A stretch of DNA of 64,000 nucleotides from Polynucleobacter sp. UK-Gri1-W3. Lineage in GTDB: Bacteria > Pseudomonadota > Gammaproteobacteria > Burkholderiales > Burkholderiaceae. Below the pieces are notes generated by a model that did no database searches, was not told the DNA's origin, and saw only the letters and a list, made by a program, of their open reading frames with translations. Positions 8,734 to 18,013 of the stretch are shown here, piece by piece (the first letter of the stretch is position 1; each line of letters opens with the position of its first letter). A program made the translations under genes and the position numbers. The DNA lies in contig NZ_JACVQA010000003.1 in assembly GCF_018881595.1 (NCBI RefSeq), positions 56,896 to 120,895 of the forward strand, written 5' to 3'.

Positions 8734-9240
8734 TTAGTTTGTGATGTAAACAATGTCAGCGCGGCGATTTTCTGCCCAAGCTGCCTCATTGTCACCTTCG
8801 GCTTTTGGTTTTTCTTTACCAAAACTAACGGCTTCCATTTGGTCGTCAGAAACACCCATCAAATTCAACGATTTGCGCACAGCATCAGAACGACGTTGGC
8901 CAAGTGCCAAGTTGTATTCAGCGGTACCGCGTTCATCGGTATTGCCTTGAATAATGACTTTCTGCTTAGGGTTGGCTTTTAAGTAGCTTGCATGAGCAGA
9001 TAGCATTTTTTGATATTTAGTCTGAACGGTATATTCGTCAAAGCCAAAGTACACACTCTTCTCAAAGAGCGGGCTGCTAGGATCATTCCATGGCTGTGAG
9101 CCAAACTTGCCGCTACCGCTGCCGCTACCATTGGCGCCATCTGTGTCATCTAGCTTGACGCTGGAGCATGCCGCCATGAGAAGTGCTGTTGCGCCGATTA
9201 GGGCAAATGTCGCTGCGCGACGGGCGATAGAAATCTTCAT
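8734..9240 (-). CDS. pal: Peptidoglycan-associated lipoprotein Pal
   Basis: An outer-membrane lipoprotein with an OmpA-like peptidoglycan-binding domain that works with TolB. The signal ends in a lipobox (LLMAAC, Cys at residue 25). A Gly/Ser linker follows, then the OmpA domain with VYFGFDEYTV and the peptidoglycan-binding NTDERGTAEYNLALGQRRSDAV motif starting near residue 99. The 168-residue length is standard. A 130-base gap separates it from tolB and contains a small cccct/agggg hairpin without a T run, which might modulate read-through. Confidence 0.97.
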   Translation of the reverse strand: MKISIARRAATFALIGATALLMAACSSVKLDDTDGANGSGSGSGKFGSQPWNDPSSPLFEKSVYFGFDEYTVQTKYQKMLSAHASYLKANPKQKVIIQGNTDERGTAEYNLALGQRRSDAVRKSLNLMGVSDDQMEAVSFGKEKPKAEGDNEAAWAENRRADIVYITN

Positions 9241-9370
9241 GAATTTTCCTTTTTCCTACGAACTGAATCTATAAATGAATCAATAGTCAATATTATGCCC
9301 CTAAGAGCACCAAAAGTGACTATTTCAACCCCTAAAAAGGGGTATAGGCGAGCGTAAGTGTGCTCTTGGC

Positions 9371-10693
9371 TTAATCCATGAATGGACCCCAGGACGGCTG
9401 ACGAACATCAGATCCTGGAATGCTGAGTACCTGCTTGGAATTGCCATCCACTGAAACGGCAGCAAGAACGCGTTTACCACCCACTTTGGTGGAATAGAGA
9501 ACATAGCGCCCATTGGCAGCAAAGGAAGGGGATTCATCGCTAGTGCCATCGGTAAGCGCTTGAGCATCACCGGTAGCTAAGTTCAGAATGTAGAGGCGAT
9601 AAGCTCCACCAATATTGGCGATGTAAGCTAAATATTTACCATCTGGAGAGATGCGAGGGGATGTTACAAAACCTTGTTTGAAGGTAATGCGCTTGACACC
9701 TTCAGCCTGTTCACCATCAGCACTCATTCGATAGATCTGTGGATTGCCGCCGCGATCGCTAGTGAAGTAGATATAGCGACCATCAGCAGAATATTGTGGC
9801 TCAGTATCAATCGTATTGCCACGAGTTAGACGATGCAAACCAGTTCCATCTGCATTAATGCCATAGATCTGAGTATTGCCATCTTTAGATAATGAGATAG
9901 CAAGCTTCTTGCCATCGGGTGACCACGCTGGCGCACTGTTATTTCCCTTTTGATTTGAAAGAGAAATGCGACGACCAGTAGCGAGCTCATGAACATAAAT
10001 GACCGGCTTGCGATCTTCAAAAGATACGTAAGCTACTTTCTTACCATCAGGTGACCATGATGGAGAAATAATCGGCTCGCCACTATTCATGGCATTACGA
10101 ATATTTTGCCCATCCGCATCCGAGATGACTAGGCGATAGCGCTTGCCATCCTTAATGACATAGGAGAGGCGGGTAGAGAACACGCCACGCTCGCCCAGTA
10201 ATTTAAAGATGATGTCATCGGCAATCTTATGGGCTACGGCGCGTAAATTATCTGTGCTGGAGTTGAGATTTAAGCCGCCAAGACTTTGAGATTTACGAAC
10301 ATCAAAAAGTTTGTAATGAATATCAAATTGATTGCTGCCAGTTTGCACAACCGAGCCAACTACCAAAGCATCTGCGCCACGTGCGGCCCAAGACTTATAG
10401 TTCGGCGTGCCTTCATCGCTCTCAACGGCATTGCCGTTCTCGGTGTTTTTAAAGTAACCACTGCGAGCTAAATCTTGACGAATGATTTCAGTAACGCTGG
10501 TGGGTAATTTGTTTTCATCTTTAAAACGCATGACTGCGATTGGATAGAGTGATTGACCTACACCAGTGATTTCAATATTCATCTGCGCTAGCGCAGGTGT
10601 TGCCAAGCTAATGAATAGTGCAAATATGACTAAGCCAAAAGAATTCAGTTTTGATGCTTGTTTCTGTATCTGTCTTTTTGCTATGTGCAGCAT
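9371..10693 (-). CDS. tolB: Tol-Pal system protein TolB
   Basis: A periplasmic protein with an N-terminal alpha/beta domain (about residues 37-165) and a six-bladed beta-propeller (about 170-440) with repeated SWSPDGKK, YSADGRYIYFTSDRGG and ISPDGKYLAY units. TolB bridges Pal and TolA during envelope constriction. A signal peptide ends near residue 36 (TPALAQ). The start codon lies 3 bases after the tolA stop. The 440 residues match the family. Confidence 0.97.
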   Translation of the reverse strand: MLHIAKRQIQKQASKLNSFGLVIFALFISLATPALAQMNIEITGVGQSLYPIAVMRFKDENKLPTSVTEIIRQDLARSGYFKNTENGNAVESDEGTPNYKSWAARGADALVVGSVVQTGSNQFDIHYKLFDVRKSQSLGGLNLNSSTDNLRAVAHKIADDIIFKLLGERGVFSTRLSYVIKDGKRYRLVISDADGQNIRNAMNSGEPIISPSWSPDGKKVAYVSFEDRKPVIYVHELATGRRISLSNQKGNNSAPAWSPDGKKLAISLSKDGNTQIYGINADGTGLHRLTRGNTIDTEPQYSADGRYIYFTSDRGGNPQIYRMSADGEQAEGVKRITFKQGFVTSPRISPDGKYLAYIANIGGAYRLYILNLATGDAQALTDGTSDESPSFAANGRYVLYSTKVGGKRVLAAVSVDGNSKQVLSIPGSDVRQPSWGPFMD

Positions 10694-10696
10694 GCA

Positions 10697-11530
10697 TTAA
10701 TCCTTGGGTTTGAAAGTCAGTTTTACTTCTCGTTGAGGAATTTTGCCATTGTCGTCTTTTGGCAGGCTCTCTGCACGTGAAAGAGCCAGTAATACCGCGC
10801 GATCCCAGCCGGCATTACCGCTAGAAGACTGAATGCTGGTACTCAAAATAGCCCCATCTGGAGCAAGGCTTACCAAAACGACGGCTGCTGGGTTGCCGCT
10901 CACGGATTCTGGGTTAAAGACGATCAAAGGTCTGACCTTCTTGATGACTTTATCGGTCCAGCCTGGAGGTGCATTGCCTCCACCTCCAACACCACTGCCG
11001 ATTGTGCCGCCACTACCCCCTTCGGCACCGGCTGCAGCACGTAAGCGCGCTAATTGATCTGCGCGGACTTTTTCTGCTGCGGCATTTGCTTTAGTTTCTG
11101 CTGGCGATACTGCTTTAGGAGCTTCAACCTTTTTCGGTGGATCTTCTTTCTTCGGCTTTTCTTTTTCTTTTACCTTCTCCTTAGGTGGAGGAGGTTTTAC
11201 TGTTTTAGGAGTTTCCTTCACTACCTCTTTTTTAGACGGCTCTTTCTCAACCTTCTTTTTCTTGACTGCGATGTCGGCAGCTTCTTCTTTAACTTCTGTT
11301 TTCAGTTCGGGCTCAGGAGGTGCCTCAACCTGTGGAGCGGAATCCCATAGTTCAACTTCAACGCCAGAAGATGTGGAGTTATTCCAACTAATACCAAATA
11401 TCAAAAAAGCAAGCAAACCCAAATGCGCAATCAGTGAAAAAGTAAAGGCGCGCTTAGTGCTTTCGGATTTGGTATATCGACCTCGCTTAAACGGCGAGAG
11501 CGATGGCTGAAAAGAAGGTGCGCTATTCAT
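10697..11530 (-). CDS. tolA: Cell envelope integrity protein TolA
   Basis: TolA couples the inner-membrane TolQR motor to the periplasmic TolB-Pal complex. The 277-residue protein has a cytoplasmic N-terminus, one membrane helix at about residues 29-48, a long Lys/Glu/Pro/Ala-rich segment (about 75-165) and a C-terminal TonB-like domain (about 190-277, with GWTDKVIKKVRPLIVF and ending REVKLTFKP). Here the linker is rich in KKE and PPPK runs and much shorter than in E. coli TolA (421 residues), which is usual for betaproteobacteria. Confidence 0.95.
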   Translation of the reverse strand: MNSAPSFQPSLSPFKRGRYTKSESTKRAFTFSLIAHLGLLAFLIFGISWNNSTSSGVEVELWDSAPQVEAPPEPELKTEVKEEAADIAVKKKKVEKEPSKKEVVKETPKTVKPPPPKEKVKEKEKPKKEDPPKKVEAPKAVSPAETKANAAAEKVRADQLARLRAAAGAEGGSGGTIGSGVGGGGNAPPGWTDKVIKKVRPLIVFNPESVSGNPAAVVLVSLAPDGAILSTSIQSSSGNAGWDRAVLLALSRAESLPKDDNGKIPQREVKLTFKPKD

Positions 11531-11553
11531 GAGCAGCTATGAAGGCAAGAGCC

Positions 11554-11973
11554 TTACTGGGTCTTGACCGCAAGGCCAACGCGCTTAACGCCATTCTCTT
11601 TGAGTTTGGACATCACTTCCATTACTGTTTCATATTTAATGGATTTATCAGCAGCAATGACGATAGGTTGATCGGCAGATTTTTCTGCTTGTGATCGCGC
11701 AAAAGCACCAAGCTCAAATTTATTCAGTGTTTGTGTTGGGTCACCATCTTTGCGCACGATGACATTTTCATTTGCATCTATAGTTAAGAAGACGGGCGGC
11801 AAAGATTGCACTTTCGCGCCACCAACCGTTGGTAAATTAACAACGCCTGGATTAACCATTGGCGCTGTGACCATGAAGATCACCAGCAATACCAACATCA
11901 CGTCGATATAGGGAACGACGTTGATGTCAGACATCGCCCGACGTTTGTTTTTACGTAATGTAGATCCGGCCAT
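11554..11973 (-). CDS. tolR: Tol-Pal system protein TolR
   Basis: An ExbD/TolR-family protein with one N-terminal membrane helix (VVPYIDVMLVLLVIFMVTAP, about residues 19-40) carrying the proton-conducting Asp, followed by a periplasmic domain. It forms the proton-driven motor with TolQ. The 139-residue length and the MSDINVVPYIDVMLVLL motif are diagnostic. It lies between tolQ (35 bases upstream) and tolA (23 bases downstream). Confidence 0.97.
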   Translation of the reverse strand: MAGSTLRKNKRRAMSDINVVPYIDVMLVLLVIFMVTAPMVNPGVVNLPTVGGAKVQSLPPVFLTIDANENVIVRKDGDPTQTLNKFELGAFARSQAEKSADQPIVIAADKSIKYETVMEVMSKLKENGVKRVGLAVKTQ

Positions 11974-12008
11974 ATTTTTTTCGCTTATCGATTTACTTAT
12001 TAGTTCAA

Positions 12009-12665
12009 TCAGCGTCCAGCAGTTTGACGCTGCAAGATATTGGTGAACTCTTCAATAAAGGTTTCGAAACGAATGGAGAGGCGATCGACATCAGTAGCCG
12101 ATCGGTTGTAAGCAACCACTGCTGGAATCGCTGCAAACAAACCAATCGCTGTTGCGATCAATGCCTCAGCAATACCAGGGGCTACAGCTGAAAGGGTCGC
12201 GTTTTGTACGTTGGCCAAGCCACGAAAGGAATGCATGATGCCCCAGACGGTGCCAAAGAGGCCGATATAAGGGGAGACTGAGCCTACGGATGCTAAGAAA
12301 GGTAGATTGGCTTCCAGGAGGTCCATTTCGCGCTGGTAGGTGGCTTTCATGGCGCGGCGGGCAGCGTCAATCTCACGACCCTTGTTGAACTCCTGCATCC
12401 CTGCCTCAAAAATATGCTCCAGCACGGCATCGCTACGGGTATTGCGCTGGGCGGCCTCCAGGAGGATATTGAGGTCTCCACCAGCCCAAAAGTCACGTTC
12501 AAAGCGCTCGGTATCCTGGCGGACCCCACGTAAAACGGCCGTTTTCTTGAAAATAATGGTCCAGGAGGCCACAGACATGCTGAGTAATAACAACATTACC
12601 AACTGTACTAATAGGCTGGCATTGAGGACTAGGGAGAGGAATGAGAGGTCTTGTGTAGAGGTCAT
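12009..12665 (-). CDS. tolQ: Tol-Pal system protein TolQ
   Basis: A MotA/TolQ/ExbB channel protein with three predicted membrane helices (about residues 13-35, 127-150 and 165-190). The conserved GSVSPYIGLFGTVWGIMHSF and GIAEALIATAIGLFAAIPAVVAYN segments are present. TolQ with TolR uses the proton gradient to energise TolA. It is the first gene of the tolQRAB-pal-cpoB-queC unit. No ybgC thioesterase gene precedes it, unlike E. coli; the divergent glyA starts 76 bases away. Confidence 0.97.
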   Translation of the reverse strand: MTSTQDLSFLSLVLNASLLVQLVMLLLLSMSVASWTIIFKKTAVLRGVRQDTERFERDFWAGGDLNILLEAAQRNTRSDAVLEHIFEAGMQEFNKGREIDAARRAMKATYQREMDLLEANLPFLASVGSVSPYIGLFGTVWGIMHSFRGLANVQNATLSAVAPGIAEALIATAIGLFAAIPAVVAYNRSATDVDRLSIRFETFIEEFTNILQRQTAGR

Positions 12666-12741
12666 GGTGGATTTTGTATGATGTAGGTAGATTTTACTAA
12701 GTTAATTAACGCAGCAATCTAACTTCATCAGGATTATCACC

Positions 12742-13986
12742 ATGTTTGATCGTCAAAACACTTTAGCCAAAACCGATCCCCAGTTATGGGCAGCTATTCA
12801 GAGCGAAAACAAGCGTCAGGAAGACCATATTGAGCTCATTGCTTCTGAAAACTATGCTTCGCCAGCAGTAATGCAGGCACAGGGCTCTCAGTTAACCAAT
12901 AAGTATGCTGAAGGTTATCCCGGTAAGCGTTATTACGGTGGTTGTGAATTTGTAGACGTTGCTGAGCAACTGGCGATTGATCGCGTAAAAGCACTTTATG
13001 GTGCTGAAGCTGCGAACGTGCAACCGCATTGCGGCGCATCCGCCAATCAAGCAGTGTTCTTGGCCTTCTTAAAGCCAGGCGATACCTTTATGGGCATGAG
13101 CTTGGCCGAGGGTGGTCACTTAACTCATGGCATGGCTCTGAACATGAGTGGTAAATGGTTCAACCCAATTTCTTATGGCCTCGATAAAAATGAAGCGATC
13201 GACTATGAGCAAATGGAGCATTTGGCACGTGAGCACAAACCTAAATTGATTATTGCTGGTGCATCTGCCTACTCTCTCGTAATAGATTGGGAGCGTATTG
13301 GTAAGTTAGCAAAAGAAGTGGGCGCGATTTTTATGGTTGACATGGCGCATTACTCTGGTTTGATTGCTGCTGGTGTTTATCCAAGCCCAGTGCCACATGC
13401 AGACATTGTTACTTCTACAACCCATAAGAGTTTGCGTGGCCCCCGTGGCGGCATCATCTTGATGAAGGCTGAGCACGAGAAGGCGATTAACTCTGCGGTG
13501 TTCCCAGGCTTGCAGGGGGGTCCTTTGATGCATGTGATTGCTGCTAAGGCAGTGGCATTTAAAGAGGCACAGGAACCGAGCTTTAAGGAGTATCAAAAGC
13601 AAGTAATTGCTAATGCAAAAGCACTTGCAGAAACTTTAATTGCTCGTGGATTGCGTATTGTTTCTGGCGGTACAGATTCTCACGTGATGTTGGTTGATCT
13701 GCGTGCTAAGAAAATGACCGGCAAAGAAGCTGAGCGTGTATTAGGCGAAGCGCATATCACTTGTAATAAGAATGGCATTCCAAATGATCCAGAAAAACCA
13801 ATGGTGACGAGTGGTATACGTTTGGGCTCACCAGCGATGACTACACGTGGATTTAAAGAAGCAGAAGCAAGACAAGTTGGAAACTTTATTGCTGACGTTT
13901 TGGATAATCCAAATGATCCAGAGAATATCGCTAAGGTGCGCGCTCAAGTTTCCGAGCTCACTAAGCGTTTCCCAGTTTACGGTTAA
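12742..13986 (+). CDS. glyA: Serine hydroxymethyltransferase
   Basis: A PLP enzyme that interconverts serine and glycine with tetrahydrofolate. The 414-residue protein has the usual landmarks: [29 protein letters not shown], and the PLP-lysine motif [13 protein letters not shown] near residue 230. It is divergent from tolQ, and the 76-base intergenic region must hold both promoters. nrdR follows 39 bases downstream, a common betaproteobacterial pairing. Confidence 0.98.
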   Translation: MFDRQNTLAKTDPQLWAAIQSENKRQEDHIELIASENYASPAVMQAQGSQLTNKYAEGYPGKRYYGGCEFVDVAEQLAIDRVKALYGAEAANVQPHCGASANQAVFLAFLKPGDTFMGMSLAEGGHLTHGMALNMSGKWFNPISYGLDKNEAIDYEQMEHLAREHKPKLIIAGASAYSLVIDWERIGKLAKEVGAIFMVDMAHYSGLIAAGVYPSPVPHADIVTSTTHKSLRGPRGGIILMKAEHEKAINSAVFPGLQGGPLMHVIAAKAVAFKEAQEPSFKEYQKQVIANAKALAETLIARGLRIVSGGTDSHVMLVDLRAKKMTGKEAERVLGEAHITCNKNGIPNDPEKPMVTSGIRLGSPAMTTRGFKEAEARQVGNFIADVLDNPNDPENIAKVRAQVSELTKRFPVYG

Positions 13987-14025
13987 GCAAGCAATCGGCA
14001 ACCCAACTAAGAAAAGAAGAGCTCA

Positions 14026-14472
14026 TTGCGCTGCCCCTTTTGCCATAACGAAGATACCCAGGTTCTTGATACCCGGGTATCAGACGAGGGCGATACTATT
14101 CGCCGTCGTCGCCGTTGCGCCAAATGCGATAAGCGCTTTACAACTTATGAGCGCGTTGAATTAGTACTGCCAGCCATTGTTAAAAAGAACGGTAGCCGGG
14201 TTGAGTACAGTCACGATAAGCTAGCTAGCTCAATCAAGCTAGCGCTGCGTAAGCGCCCAGTATCTTCAGACTCCGTCGATGAATCTATTGCGCGTATCGA
14301 AGAGAAGCTTCTTAGTTTGGGTGAGAAAGAGATTCCTAGTGAGCGCGTAGGGGAGTTGGTGATGCGTGAGCTCAAGCGTCTCGATAAAGTAGCCTATATC
14401 CGCTTTGCTTCGGTCTACAGAAGCTTTGCGGATATTGAATCTTTCGAGAGCGCCTTAAAAGAATTGAAGTAA
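14026..14472 (+). CDS. nrdR: Transcriptional repressor NrdR
   Basis: NrdR senses ATP/dATP and represses ribonucleotide reductase genes. The 148-residue protein begins, from a TTG codon, with the invariant MRCPFC zinc-ribbon (CPFC and CAKC pairs at residues 3-6 and 31-34) and then an ATP-cone domain ([15 protein letters not shown] to the end). No ATG lies nearby in frame and the family always starts MRCPFC, so TTG is the start. It ends one base from the convergent ATPase gene. Confidence 0.97.
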   Translation: MRCPFCHNEDTQVLDTRVSDEGDTIRRRRRCAKCDKRFTTYERVELVLPAIVKKNGSRVEYSHDKLASSIKLALRKRPVSSDSVDESIARIEEKLLSLGEKEIPSERVGELVMRELKRLDKVAYIRFASVYRSFADIESFESALKELK

Positions 14473-15645
14473 TTACGGCAACATGCGCTTCATGTAGTCT
14501 GCAAAAAGTGGAACTGTAAATGCAGTATCTCCGTGGGCCGGGCTATAAATCATTCCTTTGCTTATTAAGGATTGTCTTAATGGGGCTATTTGATGAACCT
14601 CCTTATTCATGGCGCTTGCGATATCTCCCGATCTTGGGGCTGGGCTATTGATGCCAGCCATAGCCCTTAGGTAGTTTTTTTCCATGGGTGTACAGCGATC
14701 AAATCTCACCCGAAAAAAACTTGAGTCTAATTGGAGTATTGCTAGTTCGGTAGCTGCTAAAGCATCGTCTTCTGTAATAACTTTAGAGTTGGCAACCTCC
14801 CAACACATACTTCCCCATTCCTGCAGGAAATAAGGATATCCCTTTGTCTGTCTAAGGATTTGCTCAATAGCCTGAGTTTCGAAGCTGACTTGATGTTGAC
14901 TCACGGGAAGCTGAAGTGCTTTTGTTGCCGCATCTGGTAGTAAGGGGCCAATTTCCGGAAAATCAAACAAACGTTCAGCATACGATTTTGCTTTTCCAAC
15001 ATTTCCAACTAATTGTGGTAACCCTGCCCCTACCAAAGCTACCGGCAATCCTTTCTGAGCGCACCCATGGAGTGCTGAGATAAGGGCTGCCAGCTCAAGC
15101 TCAGGAACATATTGCAATTCATCGATAAATAGAACCACTGCCGTCTTTTTTTCTTTGGCGGCCTCACCAATTGCTTGTAAGAGTTCTGATAAATCGTAAT
15201 CAAGATCGCCCGTGTCTGAGACGCCTGGCTCAGTGCCTAGATCAAATCCAAATTCCATGCCTTCATATTTAACTTTTGCAGAGGAGATAAAACTGCCAAG
15301 TATTCTTGCTGCCTTAGCAACCTTATCACTCAGTCCTGACAGTCTATTTAATTTGAATAGGGCTGCTCTAAGACTTGGAACAATCATTGCTGGTAGATTG
15401 CGATTTTCTGGAGACTCAAACTGAACACAGACTAAGCCTTCGGATTCAGCATCATTTTTTAATCTATTTAGTAGAACTGTTTTACCAACCCCTCTGAGGC
15501 CCACTATTAATATGCTTTTTGCAGATAGACCATTTCTAATGCGATGTAAGGCAATGGACACATCTTCAATAACTTTGTCACGACCTGATAGCTCTGGTGG
15601 TGCAGAGCCAGCGCCAGGAGAGAATGGGTTTCTACGAGGATCCAT
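14473..15645 (-). CDS. AAA-type ATPase of unknown role (archaeal ATPase/ORC-like family)
   Basis: The ATG at 15645 (MDPRRNPFSPG) gives 390 residues. Walker A is GLRGVGKT at residues 49-56 and Walker B is VVLFIDELQ at about 170-177. A sensor-like GAGLPQ motif and a C-terminal winged-helix-like region (RSGDIASAMNKEVHQIAPLRQSLISKGMI) follow. Similar stand-alone ATPases occur sporadically in bacteria without known function. It is divergent from a HigA-like regulator gene at 15794 and sits between core genes, so it is probably an accessory insertion. Link to the regulator is a guess from position. Confidence 0.75.
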   Translation of the reverse strand: MDPRRNPFSPGAGSAPPELSGRDKVIEDVSIALHRIRNGLSAKSILIVGLRGVGKTVLLNRLKNDAESEGLVCVQFESPENRNLPAMIVPSLRAALFKLNRLSGLSDKVAKAARILGSFISSAKVKYEGMEFGFDLGTEPGVSDTGDLDYDLSELLQAIGEAAKEKKTAVVLFIDELQYVPELELAALISALHGCAQKGLPVALVGAGLPQLVGNVGKAKSYAERLFDFPEIGPLLPDAATKALQLPVSQHQVSFETQAIEQILRQTKGYPYFLQEWGSMCWEVANSKVITEDDALAATELAILQLDSSFFRVRFDRCTPMEKNYLRAMAGINSPAPRSGDIASAMNKEVHQIAPLRQSLISKGMIYSPAHGDTAFTVPLFADYMKRMLP

Positions 15646-15739
15646 ATATAACAATCTTATGTAAGGTTATGAAAAAAACATAATATTGCATAAGATTCTT
15701 ATATTCAACCATTTGGAAGGCAGGGATTTCATAAACTTA

Positions 15740-15757
15740 TGTAATCAATTGATTACA
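15740..15757. promoter_or_regulatory. Perfect 18-bp palindrome upstream of the HigA-like gene
   Basis: tgtaatcaattgattaca is a perfect inverted repeat, centred about 45 bases upstream of the HigA-like start and in the divergent intergenic region with the ATPase gene. Helix-turn-helix antitoxins usually bind such palindromes in their own promoter, so this is a likely operator. A cttatgtaa direct repeat also occurs near 15656 and 15736. Confidence 0.5.
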
Positions 15758-15793
15758 ATTACCCAATAGATGTATTGCACGATCAAGGGCTAT

Positions 15794-16087
15794 ATGAAGA
15801 ACATAAAAATTAGCGAATTACCAAAGCTTGATGTCGTAGATTATTTAAAAACCGAAGCGGATATCGTTGGATATTTGACTGCTGTCCTAGAAGATGGAGA
15901 TCCTGCATTATTCGTTGCAGCCATTGGAGACATTGCGAGGGCAAAAGGAATGACTGCTATTGCCAAAAAGAGTGGGGTAACCAGAGAAGCTCTTTACAGA
16001 GCTTTAAAAATTGAAGCACACCCACGATTTGAGACGGTAGCCAGGGTAATAAATGCGTTGGGTATGAAATTAAGTGTTCATGCATAA
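15794..16087 (+). CDS. HigA-like addiction-module antidote protein, no adjacent toxin
   Basis: A 97-residue protein starting at ATG 15794 (MKNIKISELPKLDV), chosen for its upstream AAGGG. It matches the pattern of putative addiction module antidote proteins: N-terminal DVVDYLKTEADIVGYLTAVLEDGDPALF followed by an HTH (GMTAIAKKSGVTREALYRALK) and HPRFETVARVINALGMKL. The usual RelE-like killer partner is absent on either side; a divergent ATPase gene takes its place. It is therefore an orphan antitoxin or a plain regulator. Confidence 0.85.
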   Translation: MKNIKISELPKLDVVDYLKTEADIVGYLTAVLEDGDPALFVAAIGDIARAKGMTAIAKKSGVTREALYRALKIEAHPRFETVARVINALGMKLSVHA

Positions 16088-16168
16088 AAAAAGGACTACA
16101 TTGAACTGACCCACAAAAGTTGGACACTAAGTCCAATTCAACAGGGTCAGTTCAATGTAGTCCTTTTT
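16088..16168. terminator. Large IS3-end-derived hairpin, bidirectional terminator
   Basis: A perfect 25-bp inverted repeat (16088-16112 with 16144-16168) encloses a 31-base loop that itself has a ttggac/gtccaa stem. The arms are flanked by A and T runs, so both strands end in a T tract after the stem. It lies between convergent genes: the HigA-like gene ends at 16087 and adk at 16186. The inner sequence tgaactgaccc...agttggaca resembles the terminal inverted repeats of IS3-family (IS150-group) elements, so it is probably a miniature IS derivative co-opted as a terminator. Confidence 0.7.
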
Positions 16169-16185
16169 AATTGATGGAGATTGAA

Positions 16186-16899
<714 letters not shown>

Positions 16900-16975
16900 T
16901 TAGATAGCTATTGCCTAGGATTATCCCCGAGAAACTTAAAGCCACTGTGGCTTTGGCTTTTGGACCTCAGTTAGC

Positions 16976-17740
16976 CTAGGAGCGAGTCAGTAACTGACGT
17001 ACTCTTTCAAGGTCTTCTAGGGTATCAACCCCAGCTGGGGGCGCTTCTGATGCGGTATGAACAGCTATGCGATAGCCATTCCACAGGGCGCGCAATTGCT
17101 CTAATGCTTCGGCTTGCTCTGGGGGTGCTGGTTCTAGGCGGGTATAGGCCTGTAAAAAGTCAGCTCGATAGGCATAAATCCCCAAATGGCGTAAATGCTC
17201 TATTTTTTGATTGGCTTGAAGATCTCTCACAAAAGGAATCGGTGCTCTTGAAAAATACAGTGCCTCACCTAAGCGATTCAGTACTACCTTCACCACATTG
17301 GGATTATTGATCTCTGATGTTTCATTAATGGGTACGGCAACCGTGGAGATAGCACACTCTTTATGCTGTGCCAAAGTGCTAGCAACTTGATTAATAAGTT
17401 CTGGTGGAATGAGCGGCTCATCACCTTGTACATTCACGATCAATGCATTGTTGGGTAATTTGAGTAGCTGCGCAACCTCTGCAATACGATCGGTTCCTGT
17501 TGGATGATCTGCGCTAGTCAGTAAGCACTCGATGCGGTGCTCATCACAAGCGGCTTGTATCTCTGGTGAATCAGTTGCTACTACTACGCTTTGTGCAAGT
17601 GATTGTTTGGCGCGTTCGGCTACGCGAATCACCATGGGCTTGCCGCCAATGTCGGCCAAAGGTTTGCGTGGTAAGCGTGTTGATCCTAGTCTAGCTGGAA
17701 TAACTACTAAAAAATCGGGAGCCTTGGAGTCAGCGTTCAT
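16976..17740 (-). CDS. kdsB: 3-deoxy-manno-octulosonate cytidylyltransferase
   Basis: KdsB activates KDO with CTP for attachment to lipid A. The 254-residue protein has the N-terminal nucleotide-binding signature PARLGSTRLPRKPLADIGGKPM and the VQGDEPLIPPELI motif near residue 105. It lies 21 bases after the Trm112-like gene and downstream of lpxK, matching its LPS-core role. Confidence 0.97.
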   Translation of the reverse strand: MNADSKAPDFLVVIPARLGSTRLPRKPLADIGGKPMVIRVAERAKQSLAQSVVVATDSPEIQAACDEHRIECLLTSADHPTGTDRIAEVAQLLKLPNNALIVNVQGDEPLIPPELINQVASTLAQHKECAISTVAVPINETSEINNPNVVKVVLNRLGEALYFSRAPIPFVRDLQANQKIEHLRHLGIYAYRADFLQAYTRLEPAPPEQAEALEQLRALWNGYRIAVHTASEAPPAGVDTLEDLERVRQLLTRS

Positions 17741-17761
17741 TAAAAGGTAATATTTATTTAA

Positions 17762-17941
17762 TTAAACGATTTCATCAGCACTCATGCTGCGTGCTTCATC
17801 AACAAGCATCACTGGCACATCATCCCGAATGGGGTAAGCCAAGCGGTCCGCCTTGCACATGAGTTCATGTTTCTCGGCATCTAAATGCAGTTGGCTTTTG
17901 CACAAAGGGCAAACCAAAATATTGAGCAGTCGTTTATCCAT
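17762..17941 (-). CDS. Trm112-family small zinc protein (YcaR-like)
   Basis: A 59-residue protein starting MDKRLLNILVCPLCKSQL, with one Cys pair (CPLC, residues 11-14), a further Cys near residue 33 (ELMCKADRLAYPIRDDVPVML) and an acidic tail. This is the Trm112/UPF0434 fold. In proteobacteria it is regularly encoded between lpxK and kdsB, as here; its exact role is not settled. The small size explains why it is easily missed. Confidence 0.93.
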   Translation of the reverse strand: MDKRLLNILVCPLCKSQLHLDAEKHELMCKADRLAYPIRDDVPVMLVDEARSMSADEIV

Positions 17942-18013
17942 GATTTCTTTGCAGTGATCTAAATGAAGAGTTTAAATAAGTGAGGACACAGTGTAGTGCT
18001 ATGTAGGCTAAAC

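Noticed and set aside
9321..9345. Terminator between tolB and pal
   Set aside because: The cccct/agggg stem has no T run on the transcribed strand, and pal must be expressed with tolB, so I treat it as at most a weak attenuator.
11054..11350. Phe/Arg-rich frame opposite tolA
   Set aside because: It is the complement of the Lys/Glu/Pro-rich linker of TolA, whose composition creates an artefactual open frame.
16930..16960. Terminator between kdsB and adk (aaagcca/tggcttt)
   Set aside because: The stem is short and lacks a T tract on the minus strand.
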